The notes below the pieces were generated by a model, which saw only the letters and a program-made list of their open reading frames with translations, searched no databases and had not been told where the DNA came from. This document shows, one piece after another, positions 13,217-26,494 of a stretch of DNA of 64,000 nt. The position numbers were made by a program, and so were the translations under genes. This DNA comes from Pilaira anomala. Its lineage: Eukaryota; Mucoromycota; Mucoromycetes; Mucorales; Mucoraceae. The stretch lies in the NCBI GenBank assembly GCA_025716855.1, contig JAIXMQ010000101.1, positions 1 through 64,000 on the forward strand, given 5' to 3'. Within the stretch, counting starts at the first letter, position 1; the number at the start of each line of letters is the position of its first letter.

Positions 13217-14032
13217 TTAAAGTGTGGCAATCTTTTTATTCTTGGACTTTTTAGGTGCTGTCGCAACATAGGCATATTTTGCGTATAAAATAACTTCTAC
13301 TGTACCAATAAAAAAAGCACCCGCTAAGCCCATTAACACTTGCTACAGATGATGCAATCAGTAAAAATTAAGTGAATATGATAAGATTTGAATTACTTTA
13401 CCAATCCGATGTCTGTAACAATAGTTTGAGCAGCTTTAAACACTGCAACATAAACAGCAACCATTGAAAATAAAATGTTGAAAATAGTAGCGATATGACT
13501 CTTTGCTTCTTTTAATTCATCAGGTTTAATACCCAAATTAAACTTTTGATCTTCTGATGTTATTACACTGGAAATCATTCTTTTATAATCCCTTTCTTGT
13601 TGTTGTGCTCTCAACTTGTCCATATACGCTTCAAATTCGGGATTCTAAGTGTATCATGTTGAGTTTCTTTTTTTGGGTTTTTTTTTTGCTTATAATAATA
13701 CTTTACCTTTGCTTTAATCTCTTTGGGCTCTATATATACACTGCTTCCTTTAATTAATTCATGAAAAAATATGTCGTCTAAAGTAAACTGTCAATATATA
13801 AGTAACAAAAGCCTGAAACGCGGTATTAACCTAAGCAACTTGACACATGATGAATCAATTCAACCGTAATGGGGTACGCTTTAGTTTCATTCATGTCTAA
13901 CTCGGCAATCTTCTCGGCTTCTTCAACGTGTCTTTTTAAGAAACCCGGCTGTTTTAAGGCCAACTTCACAGACTGTTGCATTGTTTTTGTCAGGGTTAAT
14001 TGCATGTTTAAAAGGATAAAAAGAACGTTCAA
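13217..14032 (-). CDS. VMA12: Vma12/TMEM199-type ER assembly factor for the V-ATPase
   Basis: Four exons, complement(13217..13342, 13402..13644, 13707..13777, 13831..14032), about 213 aa, or 204 aa if translation starts at the internal ATG 14005. Vma12 works with Vma22 in the ER membrane to assemble the V0 sector of the vacuolar ATPase. The spliced product contains DDIFFHELIKGSSVYIEPK followed by KNPEFEAYMDKLRAQQQERDYKRMI, the hallmark of the family (PF11712). Two C-terminal membrane spans (IATIFNILFSMVAVYVAVF and LMGLAGAFFIGTVEVILYA) and a short basic tail follow, the expected topology. Each intron has GT-AG ends and the splices keep frame through the conserved block. The gene is divergent from the one at 14153, leaving only about 120 bp between the two starts. 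Confidence 0.88.
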
Positions 14033-14152
14033 GTTCCGAATCCGTGTTTTTGGGTATTTCTGTACTTAACGCGTTTTCAAACAAACACAAAAAAAAAAAA
14101 GAAAATTTTCATATTTTTCTTTTTTTTTTTCTTATATCCTTGTAAAGCAAAA

Positions 14153-15583
14153 ATGTCTATTTTAACTGGCTCACTTTACTTAGGACCAGGTAAATGAGTG
14201 ATGTATAGTATATTACTTTTTTTTTACCTGCAGCTTCTAACTTTTTTTTTCTTTTTTTTTTTAAATAGACGTTTCTTGGCAAGGGGAGCATGTATTATCA
14301 GGCAAGCTTATAACTTTACTGTTTATCTCTCTTGTAACTGACAACAATCAATAGATCTATGTTTATACACAGATGAATCAACCGAACAAAGTCAAGTATT
14401 TGACGTCAACTTTCATTTAGAAGCGATTATTCACTTGACAGCAGTTAAAATGTTTATGTTAAAACGAGATCGTTGGCGAGCGTAAGAACCTACTACCTTT
14501 TTTTTTACAGTGATAATACTTATTTACTTTTACTTTCTTTTAGATCAATTTTAGAGTCTAATAGTGGTTTGAATGGGTTTTTACGTCAGCTATTTAATGA
14601 AGAGGTATATGACATAACAAGAATACAAAATGATGTATATTAAAGCTCTAGGAATAGATGAATTTATGTGGTACAACCAAGAAAGCATTGTTAGTACAAG
14701 TAGATCGAAAGGCAGATATTAAACGTAAAAAAAAATATTAATCGAGATACATAAAACAAAATATTAATTCAAATTTGCTCAGTAATAGCAGGAAGAAGTA
14801 GAAGTAAAGGAGTACCATACCCATTACCATCTAAATCAAATATGATAATTTATGGTGAACGACGAGACAGTAGTTTAATAATTTATGCACATCCATTTTT
14901 TGATGATTTCGATTTTTTACCAGTTTACCAAGCTAATTTAACACTATACCCTCCACACGATGATTTAAAGAATAATCAAATGGTCTTGGACGATATATTT
15001 GGTGACGCATATACATTTGATTGTGAGAATATAGTACAATCTGCTCAATTGGCTTTACCTTCAAATAAACTGACAGAAATGGAAATGATTCGCAAAATTG
15101 CTGTAAAACGAGAGGATCAAGTTACAAGTCGTGATTTGATTACAGAAGCAAAGAATGCAGCACAAGAAAAGCACAGACTATTAAAGAGTAAGAATAAATC
15201 AAATCGAATGCTTAAATCAAAACCATCGAAATATAAACCTGTATCTGTAACTGCTTCTCCTGCTCCTACCTCTGGTGCCGCTACCCCAATTTCAGCTGCA
15301 ATTTTGGCTAATGAAAGTATAACGCCTGAAAGAAAGATTGTAAATACAAGAGAAAAATGATATTAGTAAAAGTTCTCTTATTAACTTTATTGTTTATAGA
15401 TGATTAAGGGCTTGATTAAAGAGATTTTGGATGCTTCGGGTCAAGAGAACAAACATATCAACAATTTGATATATACAAGTATTCGATATATTTATGTAAG
15501 TAACAAATCATTGAAAAAATATATTCTAACCTTTTAGGATAGCGTAATACTATAATTTCTTCCAGCGAAAACGATCAAGCTAA
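14153..15583 (+). CDS. Sld7-like protein (possible replication-initiation factor)
   Basis: About seven exons. ATG 14153 opens a 37-bp exon (SILTGSLYLGP) and the last exon (15566-15583) ends RKRSS-stop. The N-terminal half is beta-rich (VFDVNFHLEAIIHLTAVKMF, SNMIIYGERRDSSLIIYAHP). The middle is acidic and helical (EMEMIRKIAVKRED), then a basic Ser/Pro/Ala linker. The C-terminal exon pair encodes IKGLIKEILDASGQENKHIN...LIYTSIRYIY, a two-helix unit like the Sld7/MTBP C-terminal domain. In yeast Sld7 partners Sld3 in origin firing. This assignment is from layout and the C-terminal helix pattern, so it is tentative. One intron (starting 14303) appears to use a GC donor. The frame ending at 15360 is avoided by splicing 15339 to 15400, which restores the C-terminal domain. 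Confidence 0.4.
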
Positions 15584-15769
15584 ATTAAAATGCATTATAA
15601 GAATGCATGCGGATTTATATAAGACTGCAGATAATGTTGTTGAGTTATTTTATTCAAATTCTGAAGAGTTATAAAAAAAAAGGAGGGAAAAGGAAAGGAG
15701 AAAATGTACATTGCTTTTTTTTTTTTCTTTATAAAAGTATACATGTCTATCGAAATAAAGATATATTTA

Positions 15770-15800
<31 letters not shown>

Positions 15801-15953
15801 GCTAAAAGTATTTGCGTAAATAATTTAATCACTACAAGAAAAGAAAAGAAAAAAGAAAAAAAGAAAAGCAAAGAAAAGAAAAAAACAAGAGAGAAGGAAA
15901 AGATATGATATTACAATATAAACAAATGGAAAAAAAAAAATAGAGTAAAAGAA
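15584..15953. other. Intergenic with a T-run and a purine tract
   Basis: A T homopolymer lies at about 15774-15800, then a nearly pure A/G tract of about 70 bases at 15834-15905 with AAAAG units. The region is the 3' flank of two convergent genes. Confidence 0.6.
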
Positions 15954-16628
15954 TTACGGATGTTGTTGTTGCTGTTGTTGTTGCTGTTGTTGTTGTTGTT
16001 GCTGTTGTTGTTGTTGTTGCTGTTGTTGTTGTTGTTGTTGTTGCTGTTGTTGTTGTTGCTGTTGCTGTTGTTGTTGTTGTTGAAATTGCTGTTGTAAGAA
16101 CTCATCACGTCTTGATCTACCACGTTTATAAGGTGGTTCGTGTCCAGTTTCCACATTCATTGATCTTCCCATAAATGTAATTTCGTTTGAGGCAAGTCTT
16201 CTTTTACCGTCATTAACCATCGTTTGATTTGTAGCTTGATCCCATAGACCAAGTGGTCCATCATGTGTAAATGTAAATTGGGCATGAGGATCAATTTGAA
16301 AAGGATTTATTACTTTTTCTTCAACTGGTTTAGTTGTATGTGTTGGTGTATGCGGTACATGTCCCATTTCTGAGATTAACTGGCTATTCTTTTGACGAGC
16401 AAAAGATAATACCTCGCCAACTGGAATATATCCATTCTCTGGCTGAGTGCTGATAAACCCGTACAGGTCTTGTAACGCTTGTTGATAGCCTGCTGCGAAA
16501 GCTTTTCGGTTCTGAGTTAGCGAATCTTTATACAAAGTAGTTACTTTTAATGCTGATGCTTTAAATGAGTCCATTAATGCGTTTTCGGTCGATTCATATG
16601 AATCAAGGATATTATATTGACCTTCCAT
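15954..16628 (-). CDS. Conserved fungal protein with a C-terminal 40-residue polyglutamine tract
   Basis: Single exon, 224 aa. The N-terminal 75 residues are a compact helical domain (LMDSFKASALKVTTLYKDSL, then FAAGYQQALQDLYGFI) of a type I associate with small conserved fungal nuclear proteins of unknown function. The middle has PFQIDPHAQFTF and a basic stretch PPYKRGRSRRDEF that could be a nuclear localisation signal. The protein ends in QQQF followed by exactly 40 consecutive glutamines (15963-16082) and HP. The tract mixes CAA and CAG codons, so it is not a pure CAG array. The opposite strand reads as poly-Asn/Ser and is a shadow. The function is not recognised. Confidence 0.75.
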   Translation of the reverse strand: MEGQYNILDSYESTENALMDSFKASALKVTTLYKDSLTQNRKAFAAGYQQALQDLYGFISTQPENGYIPVGEVLSFARQKNSQLISEMGHVPHTPTHTTKPVEEKVINPFQIDPHAQFTFTHDGPLGLWDQATNQTMVNDGKRRLASNEITFMGRSMNVETGHEPPYKRGRSRRDEFLQQQFQQQQQQQQQQQQQQQQQQQQQQQQQQQQQQQQQQQQQQQQHP

Positions 16629-18981
16629 TAAAACAAATATATGTATTATGTGTTATAAAAAAGGGGGATAAAAAAAACAAAATAGAAAAAAGTGTTATTT
16701 TATGTGTTCGAAAAGATCTCTCTCTCTTTTTTTTTTTTGCAAAAATATAATCCCGTCTATGTGACCGCGTCGTTCTATAGTCACAGCCTCTGATAAACGG
16801 CCAGTTAAGCTTATGGATACAGAAAGCATTCTAATTCTCTTCCTGGATGTACTGTTTTTAGCTTTACCAGTACCACTTAGATGGGCGTAAATACTTTCAA
16901 AAACTACCCAAATATATAACTACATTCTTTTTTTATGTTTAAAAAAATAGGTAAAAATAAATCAGCGGTTGCTTACTATCACGTAATCAATTCAAGGATA
17001 GAAATCATGAAAAAAAAAATCTTATCACGCTGTACTTTTCTTCTACACAGTAGTCAATTATGATTAAAATTGATTGTGTTTTCGAGAAAAGGGTTTTGCT
17101 ACCTCCTGATATCAAAACGTATATGGGTACAGTTAAATATTTCTTAATACCGAAAAAAAAGAACGAAATCTCGGCAAGAAGAGGGTTATATAGCCATTGT
17201 AAAGAAAAAACTTTTTTGGGAAGAATAAAAAACTTAAAATCACGGTAGTTAACGAGTCATCAAATCGGGCCACTTGTCGACTTGAAGAATTTATCGAATT
17301 ATAAGTAGTAATTTATGAAGAAGGAGTAAAGAAGACATGTTAGTAAGGTTATTAACTGTCTAGTTACATACTATAAACTTATTATCCTAAGATATATACA
17401 TTTTTTACGATTAGCTTTCAAAGGAATTGTATCGTCATAGTTACTTCAGACTGAAGCAGAATAGAAAATCTTGAAAATGAATTAAAACTAACTCCTGTCA
17501 ACAGGAACATAAAAAATACAGTACTCTGGACTGACGTTTCACTATACTAAAAAAAGAATCAGATATTGCTAAAATTGGAGTCCATAGGAAAAATGGCAAA
17601 AAAAAAAAGAAGAAGATAGCACGTAGTTAGTACACATAATTTGAAAAACCGTCGAACAATAATGCAAAGCCTTCGAATTGAAAAGATCGAAAATATGGCG
17701 TAATGATGAATAACAAAATGGTGCTTTTACGTATATACATCCCCAAAAACTGCCTTGGAGATAGTTTTAGACTTTTTGTTTTATGTAAGCGTTATTTAAA
17801 TGGTTGTGAAGAGGAACCACTTAGTTTACTCTATTGTAACTCTCTAATGTCACTATATATTCGTTCACGTATACACTGACCACACAAGTCTCTCTCTTTT
17901 TTTTAGACTGAGTAAAAAATAGCAAATTACCAATGAGCTGAAAAAGGAGAGTATAAAGTATTTTATCATATCTTATCTGCTGTATTAATAAAATTTCCAA
18001 AAAAACACTTGCAATCCCGTCGATATAGATATCGAGATTTACATAGCTTCTTGTGATCTTACGATTTCTTTTATTTTTAAAGGTATGCGTAATTGTTATA
18101 TTCATCATTAGTAGGAAACGATATATGCTATATAGTCATTGAACCTTATAGTTCTTAGCTGTATTTTAATCAGTGAAATATGTGTCGGTAGAATGAACAG
18201 GCGAAAGCAAAAACAAAGCTAATTTCATCCGATTGCGTTAAAAACATGACAGAAAAATATGAAGTAAACGTAATTTGTCAAGTTGAAATCAGGAACAAAA
18301 AAGATAACAGCAAGTGTAACTCTGCTACTTCCATTTTATCAGTGAAAAAAAGGGGAACCAATACAAATAATTAAAAAGGTAAGTATTCTAAAATAAAATG
18401 ACATGATCACATTATGGTCACCTCTGACACGATATCCTAAAATAAAAGTAATTTACGTAAAAGAAAACCGCTAGATTTACTTTAGGTAAATTAGTAGCTA
18501 TAATACAGATATGCGTATAAAATAAGTTTATTCAAATATAAAAATAAATTTACATAGGTCAATTGCTTCAGTCCAGTAATGTAGTTCACAGTATCTAATC
18601 GTCAGTTCATCTCTTCTGATTGATTTAGCATGTGATTTCAAAGAGTAACTACACACCTGTGGAAATCCCAATAGAAAAGAATAGTAGAATAATTTATAGA
18701 TTTTAATAATTGCAATGTGTATAAATGTCATATCATGATTTAATTTGTTTTTTTTTTATAAAAAAAAAAAAGGACAAGAGGAATAAAGAATGTAATACAA
18801 TGTATATGTGTGAGCGAGTGAGCGAGTAAAACGATTGAATAGTTAGGTAAAAAGTGGTTGTAAAAATGTACAATGAGGGTTGTATGTGTATATGTATATA
18901 TATATTATTTTTTTTTAAAAAAAAAAAATAACCTTGTAAAATTAAAAAATACAGAGTGAAACAAGCTTGGCGATCACTACA
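16629..18981. other. Intergenic, no gene recognised
   Basis: 2.3 kb of AT-rich DNA with several short open frames (17060-17248 plus, 17821-18108 minus, 18528-18731 minus) that lack domain signatures. A T-run at 16729-16738 lies upstream of the polyQ gene. No tRNA-like fold was spotted by eye. Confidence 0.45.
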
Positions 18982-19326
18982 TTATTTCTTTTTTTTTGAA
19001 ATCGAATTAACGATTTTTTTAAATCTTGAGGCTAAATCATCGTGATGTTTTTCAGAACTTTGTGGAGGCGAACAGGGTGGTGTTACTGTTGATATCGCAT
19101 TTTTCTTCTTTTGAGGAATTGGAATGCCAATTATACTTATTGCTTTTGATGAACCTTGGCTATTGATAGAAGGGCTTGATATATCCAGTTCAGGTGAGTA
19201 GAATACCGGGCATGATTTTGGTGAGAGTGGAGAAGGCGGACCAGGGATTTCGAGTAGGTTTGAATCGGAAGGATCTATATCAAATCTTTCTGTGAATTTA
19301 GAGGTATACGATGACATTATGTACAA
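18982..19326 (-). CDS. Small Ser/Pro-rich protein, function unknown
   Basis: Single exon, 114 aa; ATG at 19326, or possibly at the second Met (MSSYTSKF, 19317). It carries several S/T-P sites in LEIPGPPSPLSPKSCPVF, SSPSINSQGSSK and TPPCSPPQSS, suggesting an intrinsically disordered phosphoprotein. A basic helix at the end, LASRFKKIVNSISKKKK, could bind membrane or nucleic acid. Composition is clearly protein-like compared with neighbouring random frames. I recognise no family. Both flanks are intergenic. Confidence 0.5.
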   Translation of the reverse strand: MYIMSSYTSKFTERFDIDPSDSNLLEIPGPPSPLSPKSCPVFYSPELDISSPSINSQGSSKAISIIGIPIPQKKKNAISTVTPPCSPPQSSEKHHDDLASRFKKIVNSISKKKK

Positions 19327-20667
19327 TGTAATTGATTTTAAAGTTTATAGTGTATGAATATATGTGTAATAATAATAATAATAATAAAAAAAAAGAGAAA
19401 TATGTAAAAAAAAAATCGAGTTTTTTATAGAAAGGAATTTTTGTTTGAAAAGGAAATCAGCTTTACTGACACGTAACCAATCGATAATCAATACAAAAGT
19501 TTTATTAAATAAGGAAAATCGTTTTGAAAATGACTCCGACTATTCTGTCTCACCAACCCTTTTTTAGACTGTCCTCGCTATGACATCTTTGTATATGTCA
19601 AACATTTGTTCTTGGTCACGTATCAAAGAAAGTGAGATATATAGCTCTCGTTTTTAGGAGCAAGCATATGGCTGATAATTTATCAAGTGAAATCAATCAA
19701 TAATTTGTAAATGAAATAACAAAATAGGTGAATGATGTGAGAGATATTATTATGTACAATATACTGTTACATCATTTAAAAAAGATGACATATGTAAAAT
19801 GAGTTGTAGAACTCGTTTTACACTTTTGATGTAAACAACATTACATAGCTGTTTCTATTAATATAAAATAGTTATCCAAAGGTTTTTATCGTTTATTGGT
19901 CACACTATAGAAAAGGAAATATCGGTTTTCGTAAAGCTACTAAATATAGATCTTACGACAAAACATCTTTTTTGATGGCATGACGACGTCCAAAAAATGA
20001 ACTTCTTCTTAAAGAGAAAAAATAGTTAACTACCTGCATGATTGTATATCTCCTTTGATGGCACCATAAATTTAAACTCATGTCTTCTTCTGAGATGCCT
20101 TCATAATCAAAATAACTGAATAGTATTGTACATAAACCATACATACTTCTGAAAAATCAAAACGACAAGCTTGAATTCATTGTGTATTTTTATTTGGCAA
20201 AAGACCGAAGAGAAAGACAGAGTGTCTAGACCCAATTCAACTTCCGTTGGGTTTTCTTTATTTAATCTCTGTGCAGTGCCTATGTATTTAGAGGTTTACA
20301 GAGCTATCTCTGTCGGTCAGGTCGTTCCTTTTGGTAAACAGGGCAACGCTTTTCTTTAAGGGCTCTGTAAAAAAAAAAAAAAAAATCCGGTTTTTAGTAT
20401 TTCAATAGTAAAAGAAGGTATGACAAAAAAAAAAAAGAAACAATGCGCATTGTTTTGAGTGAAAATTCAGAGAACGAAAAAGAAAGAAATTAATAATAGT
20501 GTCTACAATTTATTTTTGTTTTTTAATAGAAGGTCTAAGTTCTATAGATAATCTACAAGTTCATAGTGAGGGGGGAGGAGGGTGTGTGTGTGCGGAAAGA
20601 GAGAGAAATAAAAGTTATGTATGAAAGAAGGGGATATTTAAATATATAGTATTTTGGTGTGAATGAT
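19327..20667. other. Intergenic region with minor open frames
   Basis: (AAT)n near 19370-19386. A less AT-rich stretch at 20210-20360, ending in an A-run, has no recognisable coding or RNA signature. The minus frame 19953-20144 is short and unsupported. A G/T-rich patch (gaggggggaggagggtgtgt) lies at about 20566-20592, in the 3' flank of the Hsp70 gene. Confidence 0.4.
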
Positions 20668-23049
<2,382 letters not shown>

Positions 23050-23970
23050 ATTAAAATAAAAATGCCGTTATTGAAATAAAAAGGGTAAAGAGAAAAAAGG
23101 GGAAGAAATAGTAATCGAAGGCCTCTTTATAATGCCAGGTTCCTTACGAAAAAACAATCTGCCGGGGTTGATTTTTTCGAAAAAACGAGTCTAAATTATT
23201 TCTTTCTTTGGTTTTCGATAGATTCATCCTCCCTGGTCACACATTGGTGCGTTCTTTTTTTGCTGGAATATGCCAGCAACTTTTTTTATTCTTTTTTTTT
23301 CTATGGAATTTTATTTAAAAAAAAGCTGAAGAAGAAACCTCATAAATAAAAAGACTCTTCTTTTTTTTTTTTCAACTGTAGTCTCTCTATTCTGTTTATT
23401 GTATTTGAAAGAAGGTGATAATTGACCCTGTATTAAAGAAGCAACATGTCGTGGGAGGAGGGTTGCGGAAAAAAGATATTTAAGAGAATTGTAAATTTTT
23501 TAAATACCAGCAAAGACGTAATTTGTCACACTCATATTAAGGTTTTTTTGGCTGGTGGGAAATGTAAATATTGAGACGCGTTATACTTGAATATGTGATT
23601 TTTAAATATTCAAAAAGAACGCGTATAGCTTTTATTTTTCTGTATAATAGAATACAATAACAAGTGTAAGCTGAAACATGTAAAAACTTTTTCGAACCAT
23701 GAATTTTCTTTTTTTTTTTAATAAAGTGTCTTTTTGCAAGATTATTATCAAAACTCTGCACTATGTATGGGTTAAAAAGTGTACATACATCCATTTAGTA
23801 TAAACCCTATCAATTCAATGTTTGGCCAGAGAAAAACAGGTTTTATTGTTTTCTTCAAATGTGACAGTTTTTTCACCTCCAAAAAGCGCGAATGTTTTTT
23901 TTTTCACGACACTCTCACGCACACATACGCGGGTAAACAAGTTTATTATTATTATTATTCTTTTTTTGAA
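23050..23970. promoter_or_regulatory. Divergent promoter region of SSC1 and the WD40 gene
   Basis: A 0.9-kb gap between two divergently transcribed starts, so it must hold both promoters. It contains a 14-bp perfect palindrome TTTTTTCGAAAAAA at 23171-23184 and several T-runs. No perfect heat-shock element (alternating nGAAn units) was identified. Confidence 0.4.
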
Positions 23971-24400
23971 ATGGGATACTTATATTCGAGAATGCTGCAA
24001 TCGACCAGCAATCCAGCACCTGCTAAACCCAAGAAGGCTGCTAAACATAAAGTACCAAAACCAAAAGCCCCAGCATTACCAAAACCCACTGTACCCAAAA
24101 CGACCGTGCCTAAACAACCACCAGTGCGCAGTACAACCACAACAACGCCCACCACAGTAAACGTCTATAATCCAACCACATACTCAACAACAGCAAAAAC
24201 AACAACAATACCACAACAAACAAAGAGAGATGTTACTCCATTGAGATCGGAACCTACAGGATCTAATAAACCCATGGTCCTTCCACCACCTGTGAACTTT
24301 TATATTTCTCCTTCTACTACACTCACTTCATCACCGCATATACCATATAAACAACTTCCTAATCCCCCGACCTCGACGCCAACAACAACAACAACAACAA

Positions 24401-24436
<36 letters not shown>

Positions 24437-25465
24437 TGCCAAAGAAAACAATAAGCAGAGATAACGGACCAAGCAAGACATACTTGCCTACTGTGAATAA
24501 AACAACAACTATAGCTGACCCATTGGAACCAAAAGAAGGTAAACCTACCAAGCGAGCTAAAATGAGCTCAGACGATGAATTGGATACAGATATTACAAAG
24601 ACTAAAAAGACAAGTAATACCACAAGAGCAAAAACAACAAATACGAGAGGACGAGGCGCAGGTAAAACATCTACCAAGTCCACCACACGACCTGTTGCTG
24701 CTACGTCTACTTCAACTGGCTCTAAAACAACAATAAAAACAGCAGAGTCAAAGCAACAAGGAAAGAAGCGAATAATTGAAACAGACGATGAAGATGATAC
24801 TTCAGAACAAAAGGGACATAAAATACGTCGTCGAGAAAAACCTTTACCTATTCTTAGTAAGTTTTAAAAGTGAGATGATAAGCAGTATGTATACATTGAT
24901 TTAATTATTTCTATGTAGATGGTACCTATAAATTATCACTTGTATTCAAAGGACATACGGATATCAATATCCCTGTAAAGGATGCAAACGACAATGATTT
25001 CGAGGACGCAAAGGATATCTGGTGTTGTGAATTTGAACCCACTCGACCGAACCAACTAGAAAAAACAAACACCGTAGCCATCTGTGGATCCTATACAGTT
25101 TTATTATTAGATACACATCAAGCACGCTACATCAAGAAATACACACACACAGAGATTCAAGAAATTTTTTATTGTATGGCATGGACCACCTTATCTGGCT
25201 CTCAATTATTAAATCAACATGGCTTAGAAGAAGATCAAAGTTGCAATTTATTGGCAATTGCCGGTCGATTAGGTTCAATTAAATTATTAAATCCTTTACA
25301 AAACGAATGTTATCGTTATTTGTTTGGACATGAAAAGGCTGTTTTAAAAATGACCTTTGCTAAAACTGAACCGAGATGGTTATTTACTGCTTCGGCTGAT
25401 AAAACTGTACGATTATGGGATATTGGTTCTCCTACCTCTAAAGAAGATGATTCTGTGTAAGTTTT

Positions 25466-25507
<42 letters not shown>

Positions 25508-26379
25508 ATATGCATTATGTTTATTCTTTATTATTATAATATAGATGTTTAGCAAAGTTCACTTTACCTCCTAAAGCAAGTATTCCTACTGCTATCAGTA
25601 TATCATATGACCTATCAACTTTAATGGTTGGATTCGATAATGGTGACATGGTTCGATTTCATATCACGCCTGAATTATTAAATACTTTCCGTCAAAACCT
25701 TGAGAAACACAGATCAAAAGAATCAAATACAGCTGATAAATGGGCTACGCTTGGTCCATTAGTCACAATTGCACCCAACATGATATATCCTAATGGTGGA
25801 GAATGGCATGAAGGTTATATTGACGATATCTACATCTTTGGTCAAGATGGAGATAAGTCAAGTAAATTATATAACAAAATTAGTGAGTACATATAGAGAG
25901 GCATGATAAAGTGATTTTATATTCATTTTTTATATATATTCAAGTTTCTCGAGGTGCAGATGATATGGAATTTATTATTTGGGACCAACAAAAGAGCACA
26001 AAGACGGATGCAGATATTTTACTGTCATTAGAATGGCCAGATTCTGCGGGCTGTACAGGTGTGAGATATAAAGTAATTGAATCTGAAGGACAAAAGGTCT
26101 TGATTGCTGGTGAATATGATGGACAAGTTTATATTTATAATATAGGTGAAATGAAGAAGAGTAAAACGTTATCTGATAATAGTGTAGAACAATTTAAACC
26201 ATCTAAAGTAAGTAAAATATATAAACATATACATTGCAAAGTGACTAATAAAATAATAGATGCTATCTCATCCAATGTCTTCTGAACTTATTCGAGATAT
26301 CTCTTGCTCTAATGATACACGTACAATTGTTGCAGTAGATAATAATAATACTATATTTGTTTGGAACTGTACTGATTGA
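23971..26379 (+). CDS. WD40 beta-propeller protein with long disordered N-terminus (LRWD1/ORCA-like or EED-like)
   Basis: Five exons (23971-24856, 24919-25456, 25545-25882, 25945-26207, 26260-26379) splice to 714 aa. Residues 1-295 are low complexity: Pro/Lys/Thr-rich, with a run of eight Thr then eleven Ala, basic clusters (KRAKMSSDDELD, GRGAGKTSTKS) and acidic patches. Residues ~300-714 form a propeller. The best repeat is LFGHEKAVLKMTFAKTEPRW...TASADKTVRLWDIGSP; others end VYIYNIG and IFVWNC. The 'LLNPLQNECYRYLFGHEKAV' and 'EWHEGYIDDIYIF' contexts recall the propellers of LRWD1 (origin-recognition associated) and EED, but the leucine-rich repeats of LRWD1 are absent. A nuclear, chromatin-linked role is inference. 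ATG 23971 is preferred over upstream ATGs because the extension is homopolymer-like. ATG 23992 is an alternative. Confidence 0.75.
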
Positions 26380-26494
26380 TAAATTATAGAAATAGAGTAT
26401 AATGTTTCATGTAAATGATATTTAATTTATATTTTTATTTTGTTACTTTATAACAATAAAGGGATATGTTTTTTTTTCGTATATACATATATAT

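Noticed and set aside
15911..16156. Poly-Asn/Ser open frame
   Set aside because: It is an alternative-frame reading of the polyglutamine codons on the same strand.
17821..18108. 95-codon minus-strand frame
   Set aside because: Composition matches random AT-rich sequence; no motif, splice partner or neighbouring signal.
20200..20370. Possible small structural RNA (less AT-rich block ending in an A-run)
   Set aside because: No match to U-snRNA, 5S, SRP or tRNA consensus boxes could be found by eye.
23171..23184. Heat-shock element for SSC1
   Set aside because: The palindrome TTTTTTCGAAAAAA lacks the two-base gaps between GAA/TTC units needed for an HSE.
24300..24686. Minus-strand Val/Ala-rich frame
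   Set aside because: It is a shadow of the Thr/Ala repeat region of the WD40 gene.
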